From positions 2,103,141-2,167,140 of the forward strand of contig NC_029541.1 in NCBI RefSeq assembly GCF_001577835.2: a DNA stretch of 64,000 bases. The letters are read 5' to 3'. The position numbers were made by a program, and so were the translations under genes. Below the pieces are notes generated by a model. That model saw nothing but the letters and a program-made list of their open reading frames with translations, was not told where the DNA came from and did not search any database. Shown piece after piece: positions 12,176 through 37,873 of this stretch. The stretch is from Coturnix japonica (lineage: Eukaryota > Chordata > Aves > Galliformes > Phasianidae). Every line of letters begins with the position of its first letter. Position 1 is the stretch's first letter.

Positions 12176-14225
12176 GGCCTTATCCTGCAAATACCTTTAT
12201 TACAATTTACAGATTAGTTTCGTTATGTACAGAAATAGAACTTTTGATCTATAAAAACCCAACCAACTCGACAAGAAATCAACTGAAATCTGTAATAAAG
12301 CCGATGGCTGAAGGGCTCTTGGCTTCCTCTAAATAATATAAAAATAAAATCTGCTCGTCACAGTTTTGATTTAAAGTTCAATAAGCGTTGGTTTTCACAC
12401 CTCAAACCACACACATACACGTCCTGCAAGACCCCCTTAAGGTCCAGCATAGGGGAAAATGGTGACCAATCAGCTTAGCTTGCTCGTTAATTTAGTGTTT
12501 CATGACTTATCACATTGGGCACCTTAAATGGGACTGAAAGACTTTCCAAGCAGCAATTTCACACTGAGAGCCACCAGGTTTAGGACTGAGAGCTCGGTGT
12601 TGAATCATCTCAGAGATCAAAAGGTGCTGTTGGAAGCAGCAGTTTGGCAATGGAGTTTAGGGACCATTTGTCAACGCTGCTCCTTTCAGCTGCAGCCTTT
12701 CCCAAGTGTCTAGAAAGCAAAGATCAGAGCAGGTGTTAATTCACATCATTCCAGAGCTTCATGCCAGCAACCAGGTGTGGCAGCTGGAGCACAGCAAGCT
12801 CTCCTAGAGCAAATAGATGTGGGAATGCCATGGAAAAATCATTATTGTGTATTTTACCAACAGCGTTTTGATTTATCAGCCATGCGAGGGTCACACAGCA
12901 ACACGCTGCCTTAATTCTAACACATCAATCAGCCTGCATGCTTTTTCCTAGACAGAAAAGCAGAGCAGTTAGCAAACAACACAGCAAAACCAACTCCTAA
13001 CCACAGAAAAGCTGTGCAAACTGACTAGGTTTAATGTTTGGTGTTTATTCCACAGCACAATCTCATGGCCTGGCCAAGTGAAACCCACCATCTTTCAGCT
13101 CCATAAGCACATCCAAGCTGCCCTGTTTTACTTTGACTGAATAGCAGTGAAACACATAAAGGTAGGAGCACCAATAATAAGGGCCTTCCTTCCACTGCAG
13201 ACCTCAAGGGTGAGATCCCAGACATGAAATTGCTGTTTGGAAACCAGGTGAACAAAGGTAAAGATGCCTAGAGGTATTAATACTGCTTTGGGTAAAGAAC
13301 ACAGCATGCCTAGTGTTAAGATTTCTAGAAGCTGAAGATAATTCCCCTTGCAAGGACCAGATAAAAGCAAAAATGAACAACACTTCACTTCAATCCATCT
13401 TCAACAAGCAGAATCCATCACGGTGAAGTTGTTTTATGATCTGTAGAATGATGGTGCAGCTCCCTGTGCACAACTACATCAACTCAGAGCATCAGCCACA
13501 AGCTTTTCTATGCACTGAAGCTTCAGTTATTGATCACAATGAGGCTTTTTATTGCCCTGAAAGCAAAGAGGTGGTTCACAAGGACAACACCCTTTGGAAC
13601 AGGACTGGGTAAAGGTATGACTTAAATAGAGACAACCCAAAGGGTGTACAGTGCACCAGAGCTCCCCTGAATCCCTCAGTGTCATAGACTGATGTATTAA
13701 GACATCAAAGTGCCACACAATCCAACAGTCACACGCAAAGCTGGGACCTTAGAAGGAAGGAGAACGCTCCTTGCTTTGCACAGCAAGGTTAACATTACCA
13801 GCTAACAGAAGAAAACATAAAGAACCACAAAACCAGCAGAAACTTTAAATCAAAACTGCAATAACGAGGTTCTGAACCCCATAAATATTTCCTTCAAAAT
13901 ATGCTTTGCTTTTTCAAAGTGCAAAATTCCAACTTAACAGCCACCACTTCTCAACATATGGCAGACAAGGCATTTTTCGGAATGGATTGAACTTAAAGCA
14001 GTCTGTTTCTCAGGCTTTACTTAAGGGGAACACAATGATACCACCCTCAGCCTCAAGGAGGTTTGGTCTGGATATCAAAATGGGACGCACACACAGGTGT
14101 ATTTGTTGGCTGAATATTAAACTAGGGGAAAAAGTTTTCTCCCCATTTCAAAACAGCTGCCAATTCTTGTTTGGAAGGTGTTTGCGAGTGCTCAGGGTCA
14201 CACAACCACTGCATGTTTTAAGGTG
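12176..14225 (-). other. PPP1R15B: PPP1R15B 3' untranslated region
   Basis: This follows the stop codon of PPP1R15B exon 2 (stop at 14,226-14,228). An AATAAA signal on the minus strand at 12,201-12,196 is the best candidate for cleavage near 12,180, giving a UTR of about 2.0 kb. The sequence is AT-richer than the flanks and has no long open frame on the coding strand. The left limit is a prediction from the poly(A) signal only. Confidence 0.6.
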
Positions 14226-14438
14226 CTAGAAGAGATCCTCCTCCTTGTGGTTGGTTTCTTGGAGTCTATGGAAAACTCTCTGTCTATGCTCTGTGGTGAA
14301 GCAGTATCCTATGGCTTCTTCTGTTTCTTGGATGCGTTTCTGAAACCTGCAGCCATCTCGTGCCAGCTCTTCCCAGGGTCCTTTACGATCCTCCTCACTG
14401 CTGACATAATACTCTGTTACCTTTTCAAGGAAGGTCAC
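14226..14438 (-). CDS. PPP1R15B: PPP1R15B exon 2: PP1-binding C-terminus
   Basis: This exon encodes the last 70 residues of the constitutive eIF2-alpha phosphatase regulator CReP. Exon 1 ends with KRKK and this exon opens with [11 protein letters not shown], so the RVxF-type PP1 docking motif KVTF is built across the splice junction. It is followed by [18 protein letters not shown] and [12 protein letters not shown], the conserved segment that contacts actin and positions eIF2-alpha on PP1. Acceptor CAG lies at 14,439-14,441 and the stop at 14,226. The phase is 0, in agreement with exon 1. The C-terminal tail after FHRLQ differs from mammals and is short, as is usual for this family. Identity is very secure. 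Confidence 0.95.
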   Translation of the reverse strand: MTFLEKVTEYYVSSEEDRKGPWEELARDGCRFQKRIQETEEAIGYCFTTEHRQRVFHRLQETNHKEEDLF

Positions 14439-16461
14439 CTGGAAAAGACATCATTGATTAAAGCGTTAGCCACACAATAATACAAAAGGAGCTCACACCT
14501 TATCTGTATGTATCATTAAATACCTTCAAAGCAATTCTCTATGTCTAAAAGATAAAAAAACACCCTCAGTTACACCATCAGCTCATGGTAGAGCTTTGCA
14601 CCAGCCAGGCAGGATTGCGTTTCACCTCCTGGGTTTAAAACCAACCTCAGCTCCATTGGCCAACCCTCTCTCTTCCCAAAGCAGTGCTTCAACCACCGCA
14701 TGGTTTCTAAATGGTGGCTGAAGGCTCACACACAGCTCCAGGTTACCTGGAATGATCCACGTGTCACAAGAGAGCACGCTGCTCATAAACACATTGCAGA
14801 CCTGTGTTTCTGATTACATACACCATAAAAATAGCAACAATCATTCTGTATAGTGAGTAACCATGTGAGTCAACTCCAGCACTGATAACAAGTCCTACTA
14901 CACCACAAATAAGGACTGGTTTAGTGTATGATCAGAGCAAACCCACCTGCTCAGGGGAGTATCAAATGTAATGAAAGGAAGAAAACATGAAGGTAACAGT
15001 AATGGGAGAAATAAAAACCAGCAGAGAATACAGAGCTGCCAGGGATTGCGCTGAAAGCAACCTGCTGAAATTCTATTCTAGTGCAGTGATCCCAGGTTAC
15101 TTCCCAGTACAAGTGTGGGCACCAAACCCCCACACATCCTTCAGCATTTGCTATCGTGTAAAGCAAAACAAAAGGCTCCTGGGCTTTCTGACTTCACAAC
15201 CAGATATTGCTGCATGATTGCAGGATGCCACACAGGAAAAGGCTGTGAGTGGTACAAGTGACTCAAACATGTCATGGGTCAGTGTTTAGAAACCTCTGCT
15301 TCGTTTTGGTCTAATTAAACATCTGCCTGCAGGCACACGGAGCTGTTACATCAGCCTGTCCCTTTGTGAGTTACCACCTTTCATCCTTTTTACATCAGTC
15401 TGAGATACCCTTGGGCACAATTACTGGCCAAATACCGTGCTTAGATGTCCTTTATGGATACAAACAGTAAATTAGTTCAAATACAAAACTATTATAGACA
15501 CTGGTTAAGAGTAATTCCCAGCCACACAACAAGATTTTAGGCCACCAGTATCAACCACCTATATAAAACCCAATATTTAACCTGTGCTAACCCTTCAGCT
15601 TGTCACCATCACCTGCCCCAGTGAGAACAGGTATGAAGTTACACCCAAGCCAGGCTCTCAAACAGGTTAACAGATCTTTCCCTGGCAAGAATGTTACTTT
15701 TCTTCTTTGCTATCCTGTTATGCTGGTCCATTCACCTGGGGCTCAGCATCACTATTACTCACACAAAGGCTGGAAGTGTCATGAGAGACTCAAAGAGGAG
15801 CACAGCACACCTGAAAAGCAGCTGTGTACATCTGCAGCATCACAGACCCCATCAGAGGGCAGATGATTCCTTCCAAACCTCAATGATTCTTTGATAAGGG
15901 ATATAAAACTTGAATCCAAACACCCCAAGAAGCATCAATGCACTTTACAGTGCAGCTTTAATGGCTTTCCTGCAGCGTGTGCCAACCCAACACTGAATTC
16001 TTTTCCTCCTCCAAAAGATATTTGGTGTCTAACTCAAACAGGCTCATCACACAAAGCTTAGAGCACTAAGTGCTGGTTATTCTATATACACACAAAGGTC
16101 CTGAGATACTTAACAGCGTGATTCATAAGAGAAAAGGGTATTTTCCAGAGGGAAAAACGTTGATCAATGATTCTCATCTGCTTCTCTGATGATGGACATT
16201 AGAACATAAATAGAACACAAATACAGAATGAAAGTCACGTCTTAAAAATAAAGCTTCACTTTGAGTCTGGAAATGAAACTTAAAGAAATTCCATGCTCTG
16301 TGTCACTGAATTGAGATCTGCCATGTGAGACACGTTGCTTTCAGCCATATAATTAGACCATAAGCTCACGAAGCATCATTTGGCACCACTGGAATCCTGG
16401 TGCAAATGACCTCACCCTCATACCACAATCAAAACCACACAAAGCCAGAAACAGAATATAC
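14439..16461 (-). other. PPP1R15B: PPP1R15B intron
   Basis: This is a single intron of about 2.0 kb between the two coding exons. The donor GTATAT (minus strand) follows 16,462 and the acceptor precedes 14,438. No other gene is seen inside. Confidence 0.85.
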
Positions 16462-17876
16462 CTTTTTCCTCTTGGCACTTCTACATTTTTCACCAGAAAG
16501 AATGCCATGCTGCACCAAGTCTGTGACCCCACAGTTATGTTTTTCCAGCTGTACCCTACAGATAGTTAAGTGACTATGCTCAGAAGTGACCAAACTCAGC
16601 CCTTCTGTTCCTCTGAAGACGGCCTTCCCTCTTTTCTCCGCTGTTTGAAAGGGCGCCTTGAAATTTAAAGGGTTATAAGGATCATCTGAGGTACAGAATG
16701 AGTTCCAAAGTTTCAAGCTTTCTGCCTCGTCCACGCTGTTACAATCCCATTCGTCCTCATCTTCTGAACTGGGGTGAGGAGAACCTGAAGATGACTCTGC
16801 CCATGAAGAATCCTCCTCATCCTCCTCCTCCTCTCCTACATTAGCTGTGCAGGTCATACCCTTCCCCGGCTGGCTGGACGATGTCTGTATGGTTGCTGTA
16901 AAGTTCTGAAGGTTGTAAGGATCCAAGAAGGAATTCCACAGATGCAACCTCTCTCCGTCCTGGCTGCTGTCATCTGAATCTGACATCAGCCCTTCGCTGT
17001 CAAACCCATCATCATCATCATCATCCCAGTCATCCTCATCATCCTCACTCTCCTCCCCACTGGAGGTCCCCCCCAGGATGTAGTCTATTAACTTATTAGC
17101 ACAGGCAGGCCTAGCTGACACAAACAGGCTTCGTTCTGTTTCAGAACCCTCACCGTCCTCTGCAGCAAAACGTTCCTCCTGCAGCTCTCCCTTCTCAACC
17201 AAACCCCGGGCTCCCTCCAGCTCGCTGTGTTGCCTCCAGGCTCCATGCTGCCCACATGGAACAGTTCCCCTGTGCTGCTGCTGCTCCTCCTCCAGGCTGT
17301 GATAGCCATGATCCGGCTCGGGCACTGCCAGGCCCCTCAAGTGGAGAAAATCCAGCCTTTTGCTTCGGAGCATCTCCATCTCATGCAGCCGGCCGGGTGC
17401 TCCCCACGCTTCAGCACTTAGAGGCTGCGGTAGATGGCTGTTAGCAGAGCGGCACGTCGGGCTGTTGGCTCCCAGAATGAAGGAGAGGAGCCCAGCATGA
17501 GGCACAGCCAGCCCCGATCCCCACAGCCCCTTTGTGGGCTCCAGGCTCTCTTCTCCTCGTCCCATTGCAGCTCAGCGCTCGGCTCGTGTAGCAGCAGCAT
17601 AGAGGGCGGTGGAGCTGAAGGCCCAGCGGGGCACAAGGCGTTGCTTAAAGCCGGGCCGGGTCGGAACCGCTGTAACAATGCAGGCAAAGGGGAAAGGAGC
17701 TGAGAGAGAAGCCGCAGCAACGAGAACGGCGGGTTGGGCTGCGGTGAGGCCGAGGGGGAGGCGGAGGGTTGGGCCGAGCCGGGCCTCTTAGGCCAAGCTA
17801 TGGGGAAGCCGAGCAGCGAGCCAAGCTGAGCCGGATCCACGGCTGGGCCGGGCCGCTGGCGGCTGTTTGGCTCCAT
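16462..17876 (-). CDS. PPP1R15B: PPP1R15B exon 1: constitutive repressor of eIF2-alpha phosphorylation (frame break inside)
   Basis: CReP recruits PP1 to dephosphorylate eIF2-alpha and keeps basal stress signalling low, acting at the ER. The ATG at 17,876 (CTCATGG) opens a frame beginning MEPNSRQ. This frame contains [14 protein letters not shown], which matches the ER-associating helix near the N-terminus of mammalian PPP1R15B. That frame stops at 17,418. The conserved remainder is in another frame, from about 17,565 to 16,462: [43 protein letters not shown], an acidic Asp/Glu stretch, and the paired motifs LHLWNSF-DPYN-NFTA and [17 protein letters not shown]. The switch must fall between 17,576 and 17,418. 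About 70 residues present in mammals between the helix and the LWG motif also seem missing. The total would be near 540 aa against 713 in human. The cause may be an indel error in GC-rich sequence or a real change. Confidence 0.88.
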
Positions 17877-17897
17877 GAGAGGTGATAAAGAGTGTCC

Positions 17898-17963
17898 TCA
17901 GCGATATCGGCAGCGCTGAGGGGCGGCGGGGATGAGCGTTGGGCCGCGGGGTCTGGGCGCCAT
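17898..17963 (-). CDS. Upstream ORF in PPP1R15B 5' leader
   Basis: A 21-codon open frame begins with ATG in strong context (AGGATGG) at 17,963 and ends with TGA at 17,898-17,900, only 21 nt before the main ATG. It starts MAPRPRGPTLIP. It is transcribed only if the start site lies upstream of 17,963, which the CpG promoter layout suggests. Upstream ORFs are known to keep PPP1R15B translated under eIF2-alpha phosphorylation, so a regulatory rather than protein role is likely. Confidence 0.5.
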   Translation of the reverse strand: MAPRPRGPTLIPAAPQRCRYR

Positions 17964-18110
17964 CCTGAGGGGTCGGGGTGGGAGAGACAAAATGGCGGCT
18001 GGGGAAAGAGAGCGGCGCTTACATCCGCATCCGGCCGGCGAGAGCCACTGCGCATGCGTTAGAAGTCACGTCGCTACGCTGCCGCTGATTGGGTGGAGGG
18101 AGGTAGAAGG
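17930..18110 (-). promoter_or_regulatory. PPP1R15B: PPP1R15B CpG promoter
   Basis: This CpG-rich block is immediately upstream of the PPP1R15B leader. Visible sites are a YY1-type AATGGCGGC at 17,991-17,999, a perfect NRF1 palindrome TGCGCATGCG at 18,049-18,058, and an inverted CCAAT box (GATTGG) near 18,088. This is the typical make-up of a housekeeping, TATA-less promoter, matching the constitutive expression of CReP. The exact start site cannot be read from the sequence. Confidence 0.7.
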
Positions 18111-18231
18111 GCACCGCCCAGCTCTTAGTGTAGGGATTGCATCAGCCGCTGTGCATTGCATTGCATTGCGCCCCCTAGCGGCGTGGAGGGGAATAGCACT
18201 ATTCCGGCTGGGAGCAGGAATGGTCACTATA

Positions 18232-18660
18232 GTGTCAATATTGTGTCAATGTGGTCAATATTGTGACAATATTGTGTCAGTACGGTCAATATGGTCAATA
18301 TTGGGTCAATATTGTGTCAATATGGTCAATATTGGGTCAATTTTGTGTCAATATGGTCAATATTGGGTCAATATTGTGTCAATATGGACAATATTGTGTC
18401 AATATGGTCAATATTGGGTCAATATTGTGTCAATATTGGGTCAATATGGTCAATATTGTGTCAATATTGTGTCAATTTTGTGTCAATATGGTCAATATTG
18501 GGTCAATATTGTGTCAATATGGACAATATTGTGTCAATATGGTCAATATTGTGTCAATATTGTGTCAATATTGTGTCAATATGGTCAATATTGGGTCAAT
18601 ATGGACAATATTGTGTCAATATGGTTAATATTGTGTCAATATTGTGTCAATATTGTGTCA
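18232..18660. repeat. AATATT minisatellite (9-11 bp GTCAATATTGK units)
   Basis: About 430 bp of tandem GTCAATATTGT / GTCAATATTGG (11 bp) and GTCAATATG (9 bp) variants, arranged in higher-order blocks. Many units contain the 8-base palindrome CAATATTG. No unit creates a stop on the plus strand, so all three plus frames stay open through most of the array; this is an effect of the repeat, not a gene. It lies between the PPP1R15B promoter and the end of PIK3C2B. Confidence 0.95.
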
Positions 18661-19556
18661 CAGCACGGAATGGACCTCAAACATCACCTCGTTCCAACCT
18701 CCTATCGCGAGCAGAATTGCCAACCACTCAACCATGCACACCTCAACTGCACATCCCCTATTTAATTTAAAGCCATTCCCCCTTGTGCTATCACATACAC
18801 CTACCCAATGCTCCACCCTGAGTCCTGTGCTCCCATTTGAATCCATATTCCTGTCCCATCCCTCCACTGCAGGGTCACACGAGGTCCCACGCTGCCCCCT
18901 TGCACTTGATCTCTTTATTTTCACTCTGCCGTGCTACAACCAGGAGGGTCCCATAGATTAAGGGGTTTGGGGGGGGTGCCCCATGCCACCTCCCCCCCCC
19001 CTTCAGGCCCTCTCCCTCTCAATACAGTCTTTAAAACTTTTAATATAAAGTTTAAAGTTCATTATTCTCGATCCTGAGAAACATTTCGTCCGTTTACGGA
19101 GCTCTCGCTGTAAACAAAGCACCACAGGCACCAAGCCTGTATCCCAGCGCAAGGGACCAGGTAAGGAGGGGGAAAAGGAAGATGGCCGTGCTCCCCAAGG
19201 GGTGTTGGTGGGGGTCCCCTATTTCAGGGTGGGCTCCCACCACGCTGCTCTCCTTTGGGAGCAAATCCCCTGCGCTGGGAACGGCCCCGATGGCATCAAA
19301 GTAAGGGAATGGATGTCCCAAAACCAACCTTGGTGATGCCATCACCCCGGCGCTACACGTTGTCATTAAAAAACATTAAAATACAGATATCCCAAAGGAA
19401 GAAATAACCCCCCCCACCCTGAAGCTCCCTGACATTCCCCCCCACCCACCCCAACCCTCAGCATTGCTCCCTTGACACAAGGTAAACTTAAAAAAGAAGA
19501 TGTCTAACAGCAGCTCCCAGTCCCTTTGGGCACTTCTTGGTGCCCATTCCTGGAGC
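18661..19556 (-). other. PIK3C2B: PIK3C2B 3' UTR and short intergenic gap
   Basis: Minus-strand sequence following the PIK3C2B stop (19,557-19,559). The clearest poly(A) signal is AATAAA on the minus strand at 18,919-18,914, which gives a 3' UTR of roughly 660 nt ending near 18,895. An ATTAAA near 19,035 is an alternative. Left of 18,895, about 235 bp of unremarkable spacer leads to the minisatellite. Confidence 0.55.
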
Positions 19557-33133
<13,577 letters not shown>

Positions 33134-33199
33134 CGCTCCGGGATCTCTTCCTAACCGTGCTCAGGGCTCAGGAGAAAGGCATGATGCACCGCCGGCCAC
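33134..33199 (-). other. PIK3C2B: PIK3C2B 5' UTR part of exon 2
   Basis: The exon carrying the start codon extends upstream to an acceptor (CACCCAG on the minus strand) just above 33,199. This gives 66 nt of leader between the splice site and the ATG at 33,133. Confidence 0.7.
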
Positions 33200-36100
33200 C
33201 TGGGTGGAAGGGAAAGGCAAGGGTGAAGGGTTTGGAGAGCTCGTTAAGGACCTAATGAGAGAGCTGAGGCCATGGGCGTGCACCCAGAGGTCAGTTTGGA
33301 ACAGAGGAGTTCATTACGGATAGACACAGAGGGCTGGAGGTACAGCCCTTCCTCCCTATAAGCACAGAAAGGAAGTGTCAGGAGCTCGGAAGTGTGGTGG
33401 CTTAAGTGAAGATTTGGCAGCCCCAAGGCAGGCGGGGAAGGGCTGCTCGGCCCCACAGCTGTGGGGCTATTGCTGGATCTCCCCAAGGACAAAATAAGAC
33501 ACTGAGTGGGGAAGGCAGGGGGCTGACTCAACACGTAACCCCGCTGCCCACACGGGCTTCACAGCTGCATGGGGCCCTACAAGCTCAATGCATGGCTTCA
33601 AGCTCACTGGTAGCTATGGGAGCATCGCTGTGTTGGGAAAAACACAGCCTCCACTAGCAAAAAACTTTGGGAACAGAAGGGAAGAGCAGAGAGAGAAGAG
33701 CAAAGGAGAAAGGAAGGGGTGTCTGCAGCCCCTCCTGCCTTGCCTCCCACTTATTTGGTTGGTATCACACACTGGCAGTGAGGCAGAACCTCCCCCCCCC
33801 CACCTGCCCTGAGGGCTTTGCCCAGCACACGTTGCTTTCTGCCCACCCAAAGCCCCCAGGGACCCACGTGCAGCCCCAGCTGCCAGCTCCCATTGCTACT
33901 CCCCCTGTGCCCACCCACCCAAGGGGCTTCAGGGAACAAGAAACACAGCGCAACCCTCTCAAGCAAACCCAATGGATCCATCTGAGCTCCCCCCCCCCCC
34001 ATCCCCATTGAAGCTCACCAGCCCAAGGGAGGTGTTCAGAGTCGTCTGCTGTGCATTAGCAGGGATGCTGATACATCCCCAGGGCTCCCAGCATTGCACA
34101 GCCTCCAAACCCAGAGACTTTGCAGAGCTCAGTTGTATGCAGAGAGATGGAAAAGCCTGACTTGAAACCACCTTTCCGGCCCTAACCACGATACCAAAAC
34201 CACAACGACCGCAGAGCAGAGAACACAGAGATGGCTGCTCCTCCTGGCCAGGAATCGCCCTTCAAGGAAGGATTACCTCCTTTTCCCTGCCCAGCAAAAT
34301 AAATGGTGAAGTGGATGTTAAACACAGAAGTGGAGTGAGCCCAAAGTCCCTGGAGCTGGATGTTCATGAGGCTCAGTGAGGGACAGACATGGGGTCTGCC
34401 CTGAGCATGGCAGCCCAGGACATCTAAACTGCCCCCAGAGCCCTGAGCTACTCAGCCTTAAATGGACCAGATGGCTGCTAATGAGCCCAGCCCAGGCTTT
34501 GCCTGCTGCAAACACATTTGTTCCCTAAGACAGCAGGGACTCAACCCTCAGCATGAACCCAGAATGGAGCTGGCTACACACCTCACTGCAAGCAGCTTTA
34601 TCGAGGTGTCCACATTGTGGGGATACAGTGATACCCATCCTAGTGTAGCAAGCAATACAAACCCACATGAAGGAGCCCCAGGCTCCACACTAGGGTTTGC
34701 TATGGGGCCGTTCCCACTCAATACCTCCTCCACCCTAGAGTTAATAGAGGAAGAAACTACACAGGGCTGAGAACTGCGGATGAGGACTCAGCCAGGGGAC
34801 TATAGAGGCAGAACTGAATTCCAGAGATGCAAACGAGCAGTTGGGTTTTCTTTCCCCTCCCTCTTTAAAATACCATTACTCGTCATATAGGGATCATTTT
34901 CCTTTGCCTTAGTCTCACCATCAGCCTCAGGAGAGCATTCGGTTGCTTCCCACCTTTGCTGTGCTGAGTTCTTGTAGCACGTGGAGCAACCATGGAGGGG
35001 AAAGCACTTGTCCTGGGATACCCACAGCCCCAGAGCTGTGTGTGTGTGGTGGTTTAACTGGATTTTCTACATATTTTGCAGCAGTCGGGGAGATTGCAGC
35101 CTTGTGGGGAACCACACGCAGACACCACATCCCTCATGCTCCTGCCAGGAGCTCTTTGCTCTGTCAGTGCAGCAAATAGCAGCAGCAAAGCAGGATATTT
35201 CCCCATCCAAACACCCAAAACCCACCTTCCCTCCAGATCTGACAAACACAAGTTCTGCCTCCATCCCACCTCCTATACCTGCATCCCCCATCCCAAGCAC
35301 TGGGAGCTCTCTGCAATGCTCCCCCTTTTACCCCATACCCCAGTGACAATCCAAATCCTCATACAAAGCATCAGGGTGGGAGGAGGGGAAGGAGATGGAT
35401 GTGCAAGGGGGGGACCTGTGCTCTTCCATCCCTCCCTCCTCCCTTGCAGGCAGCTGCATGGGAAGCAGATTGAAACAGCTGAAGCATTTGAGAGGGCATC
35501 AAACAGCTGAGAACGAGGAGGCAAAGTGAGCCCTGAAGGGGCACCTCATTGGGTGTGGGAGCCGAGGGATGGAGGTTATGCCTATCAAGGGGAGACAATC
35601 CCTGGCCATTTATAATCCGGCAGAGGGAGGAGCAGCAGTGAGGGGGATAAAGCATCAAGCTTCACCTCTAGGGCTGTAGCTCCATCCATCCTGCTGCTGC
35701 TCCCACTGAACAGGGCCATGTTCCCAGCGTGTTACAAGATGACAAAGCTTCTAGGATGTCTGGGATGCTCCCATATCCAGAACCAGCCCCACACAGCTCC
35801 TAAATGGGGCACCCCATGCAGCTCTGCACACTGTCCTGCACACACCAAGCCCAGCAAACGCCCTGAAAACAAACAATGCTGTTTGCTTCCCAACCTGTTG
35901 CCTTACAGCACGAGGAGTTTCTTCCTCTTTAGGCCCATGCATCTCCTCCTATTAATAGCAGAGCAAAGCCTGGTGCACTGTGAGCTCTCTGGAGGAGGCA
36001 GGATGTGAAATGATCTGATGCCAAATGCTCTACAAGCATTTTTTTGCTACGCATTTCCACCCTCGGGAGGAAATCCTGCCTGGGGATGATGGGTCAGGTC

Positions 36101-37873
36101 CAGGATGGGACAACCCCTGACCTGAAGGAGCTCTGTCCAGGATCCAGCCCATGTGCCCAGTGACAGCAATGGGATGTCACAGCCTTGCATTGAGGTGTGA
36201 CAGCCACACACCCACGCAGAGACATTGAACTTCGCCCAGCATCTGATAGTAAAAGCAATGGGGACGTAGGAAGGGACACGGGTGGGACGTTTCTGCACCC
36301 AGCATTTCTGCCCTCTGCTCCCCAGCCCCAGCTGTACCCGTGTCACACCCAGGGTTGGGGTTTCTGAATTACTCAGCCCTGCCTCCTCCAATGCTCAGCA
36401 CCCAAACCCAGGGCTGGGTTCTGTCTGTGCTCAGCATCCCCAAGGGACGCCTGCGGTGCAGGTTCACTGCTCCTATGCAAATCTCAGCTTCCTCAGTTCC
36501 CTCCAGCAGGGGCTTAGACATATATTTATACATACATACACCCTATACAGCCCACAGTGTAAAGCACAGCAGTCCGAGGCTCAGTGACCCCCACTGCCCA
36601 CACACTGCCAGCCCAGCTTTGCACTGGGAGGTGCTGGAAGCTGCAGCTCTGCAAAGGGATCATTGTAGGATCATAAGCTGCATGTTCAGCTCCTGCAGCC
36701 ACAGGGTTCCCCAGCATCACAAGCACTCAGGTTGTGCCACCTCCCAGCATCGGGGTGTCACCAGATCCAGCCCTGCGATGGAAACCGGTTCCGTGCACTG
36801 CTCGCATTTACATCTCATAGGATTAAAACACAACCTTGCATTCCGGCCAGGCATAACCTGCTCCTCCCCAGCACCAAAGCACACGGAAACGCCAGGCTCG
36901 GGATGGGGCGGTGGCTGCAGCCTCACCCCCATGGAGCTGGCAGCGGTCGCACATCGCTGTGTGCATCCAAGCAACGCACAGCGTGCATTTAAACTGCAGC
37001 GTGAGAGGATGGAGAGGCGGCTCCTCGCTCGTTCGGCTCCAGATTTCCTTATTTCAAGCTCCTTATTTCGGGTGGTGCTGCTGAAATGAGGTGGTGCAGC
37101 ACCTGGCTGAGGGCTCTGAGAGCAGAGCATCCCATTCCCCCTCACCCCATCTCAATCCATGCAATGTTTGCTCTCCTGATTTAGGAGGAAAAAAGATCGA
37201 TTTTTTTTCTGCTAGTTCACCCCAGATCCTGCGAACAATTGCATCCGTGCTTGGCATATCCACATGAATAGCTGCGGTTAAGTCAATACGTCTCCTTTGC
37301 TTAGGGGCAATAGCTCACATTTCTCTGGAGTTTACTGTTAAATACAAGCATGAACGTATTTGCAAGTTCAGGATCCAGGAGCAGAGAGCATCCAGCCTGC
37401 AGCAAGTAGAATTACCTCCAGCACAGTGTGGAGGTTTGGTTGCACATTGAGAAGGGCTGACCCTGCCTTCAAGCCCCCCATCCTAGATTGAAAGGGGGGG
37501 GTTGTAGGTTCACTTTGACATCACGGCTGAGCACACGGAGCCCAGCGCTGCCTCCCACCCCCATTCACACCTGGCAACTTCGCAACCCGATGGGCACCGC
37601 TCCATTGTTCTACAACACCCCCCACACACAACTCCCCCCTTATATCTCACACTTTAAGGACGGGACCCCCACCTCCTTTACACCCCCCCATCACCACCCT
37701 CCCTTTACCTCGTTGATCCTACACACAGCGGGGCATCCAGCAGCCCAAGCACCACCCCGAACAGCGCGGATCAACGCCGGGAAGCTGCTAAAACACAGCG
37801 GGACCGGCCTCCTCCCACCTCCCCATAAACCTGGTTATACTCCACCGCTTCCAACGTTACATCTCAACCCTAC
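33200..37873 (-). other. PIK3C2B: PIK3C2B intron 1
   Basis: This is an intron of about 4.7 kb between the CpG-island first exon and the exon with the start codon. It contains several C runs (for example 33,791-33,800 and 33,991-34,000) and no recognisable exon, RNA gene or transposon. Open frames present here on both strands are short and unlike any family I know. Confidence 0.6.

Noticed and set aside
17932-18765. Long plus-strand open frame (277 codons) upstream of PPP1R15B
   Set aside because: Most of it is translated minisatellite (VNIVSILCQYGQ-type repeats). The same region is open in all three plus frames, and the start lies in the opposite-strand promoter.
36340-37089. 249-codon plus-strand frame in PIK3C2B intron 1
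   Set aside because: No recognised domain, no splice or promoter context, and composition typical of GC-rich non-coding DNA.
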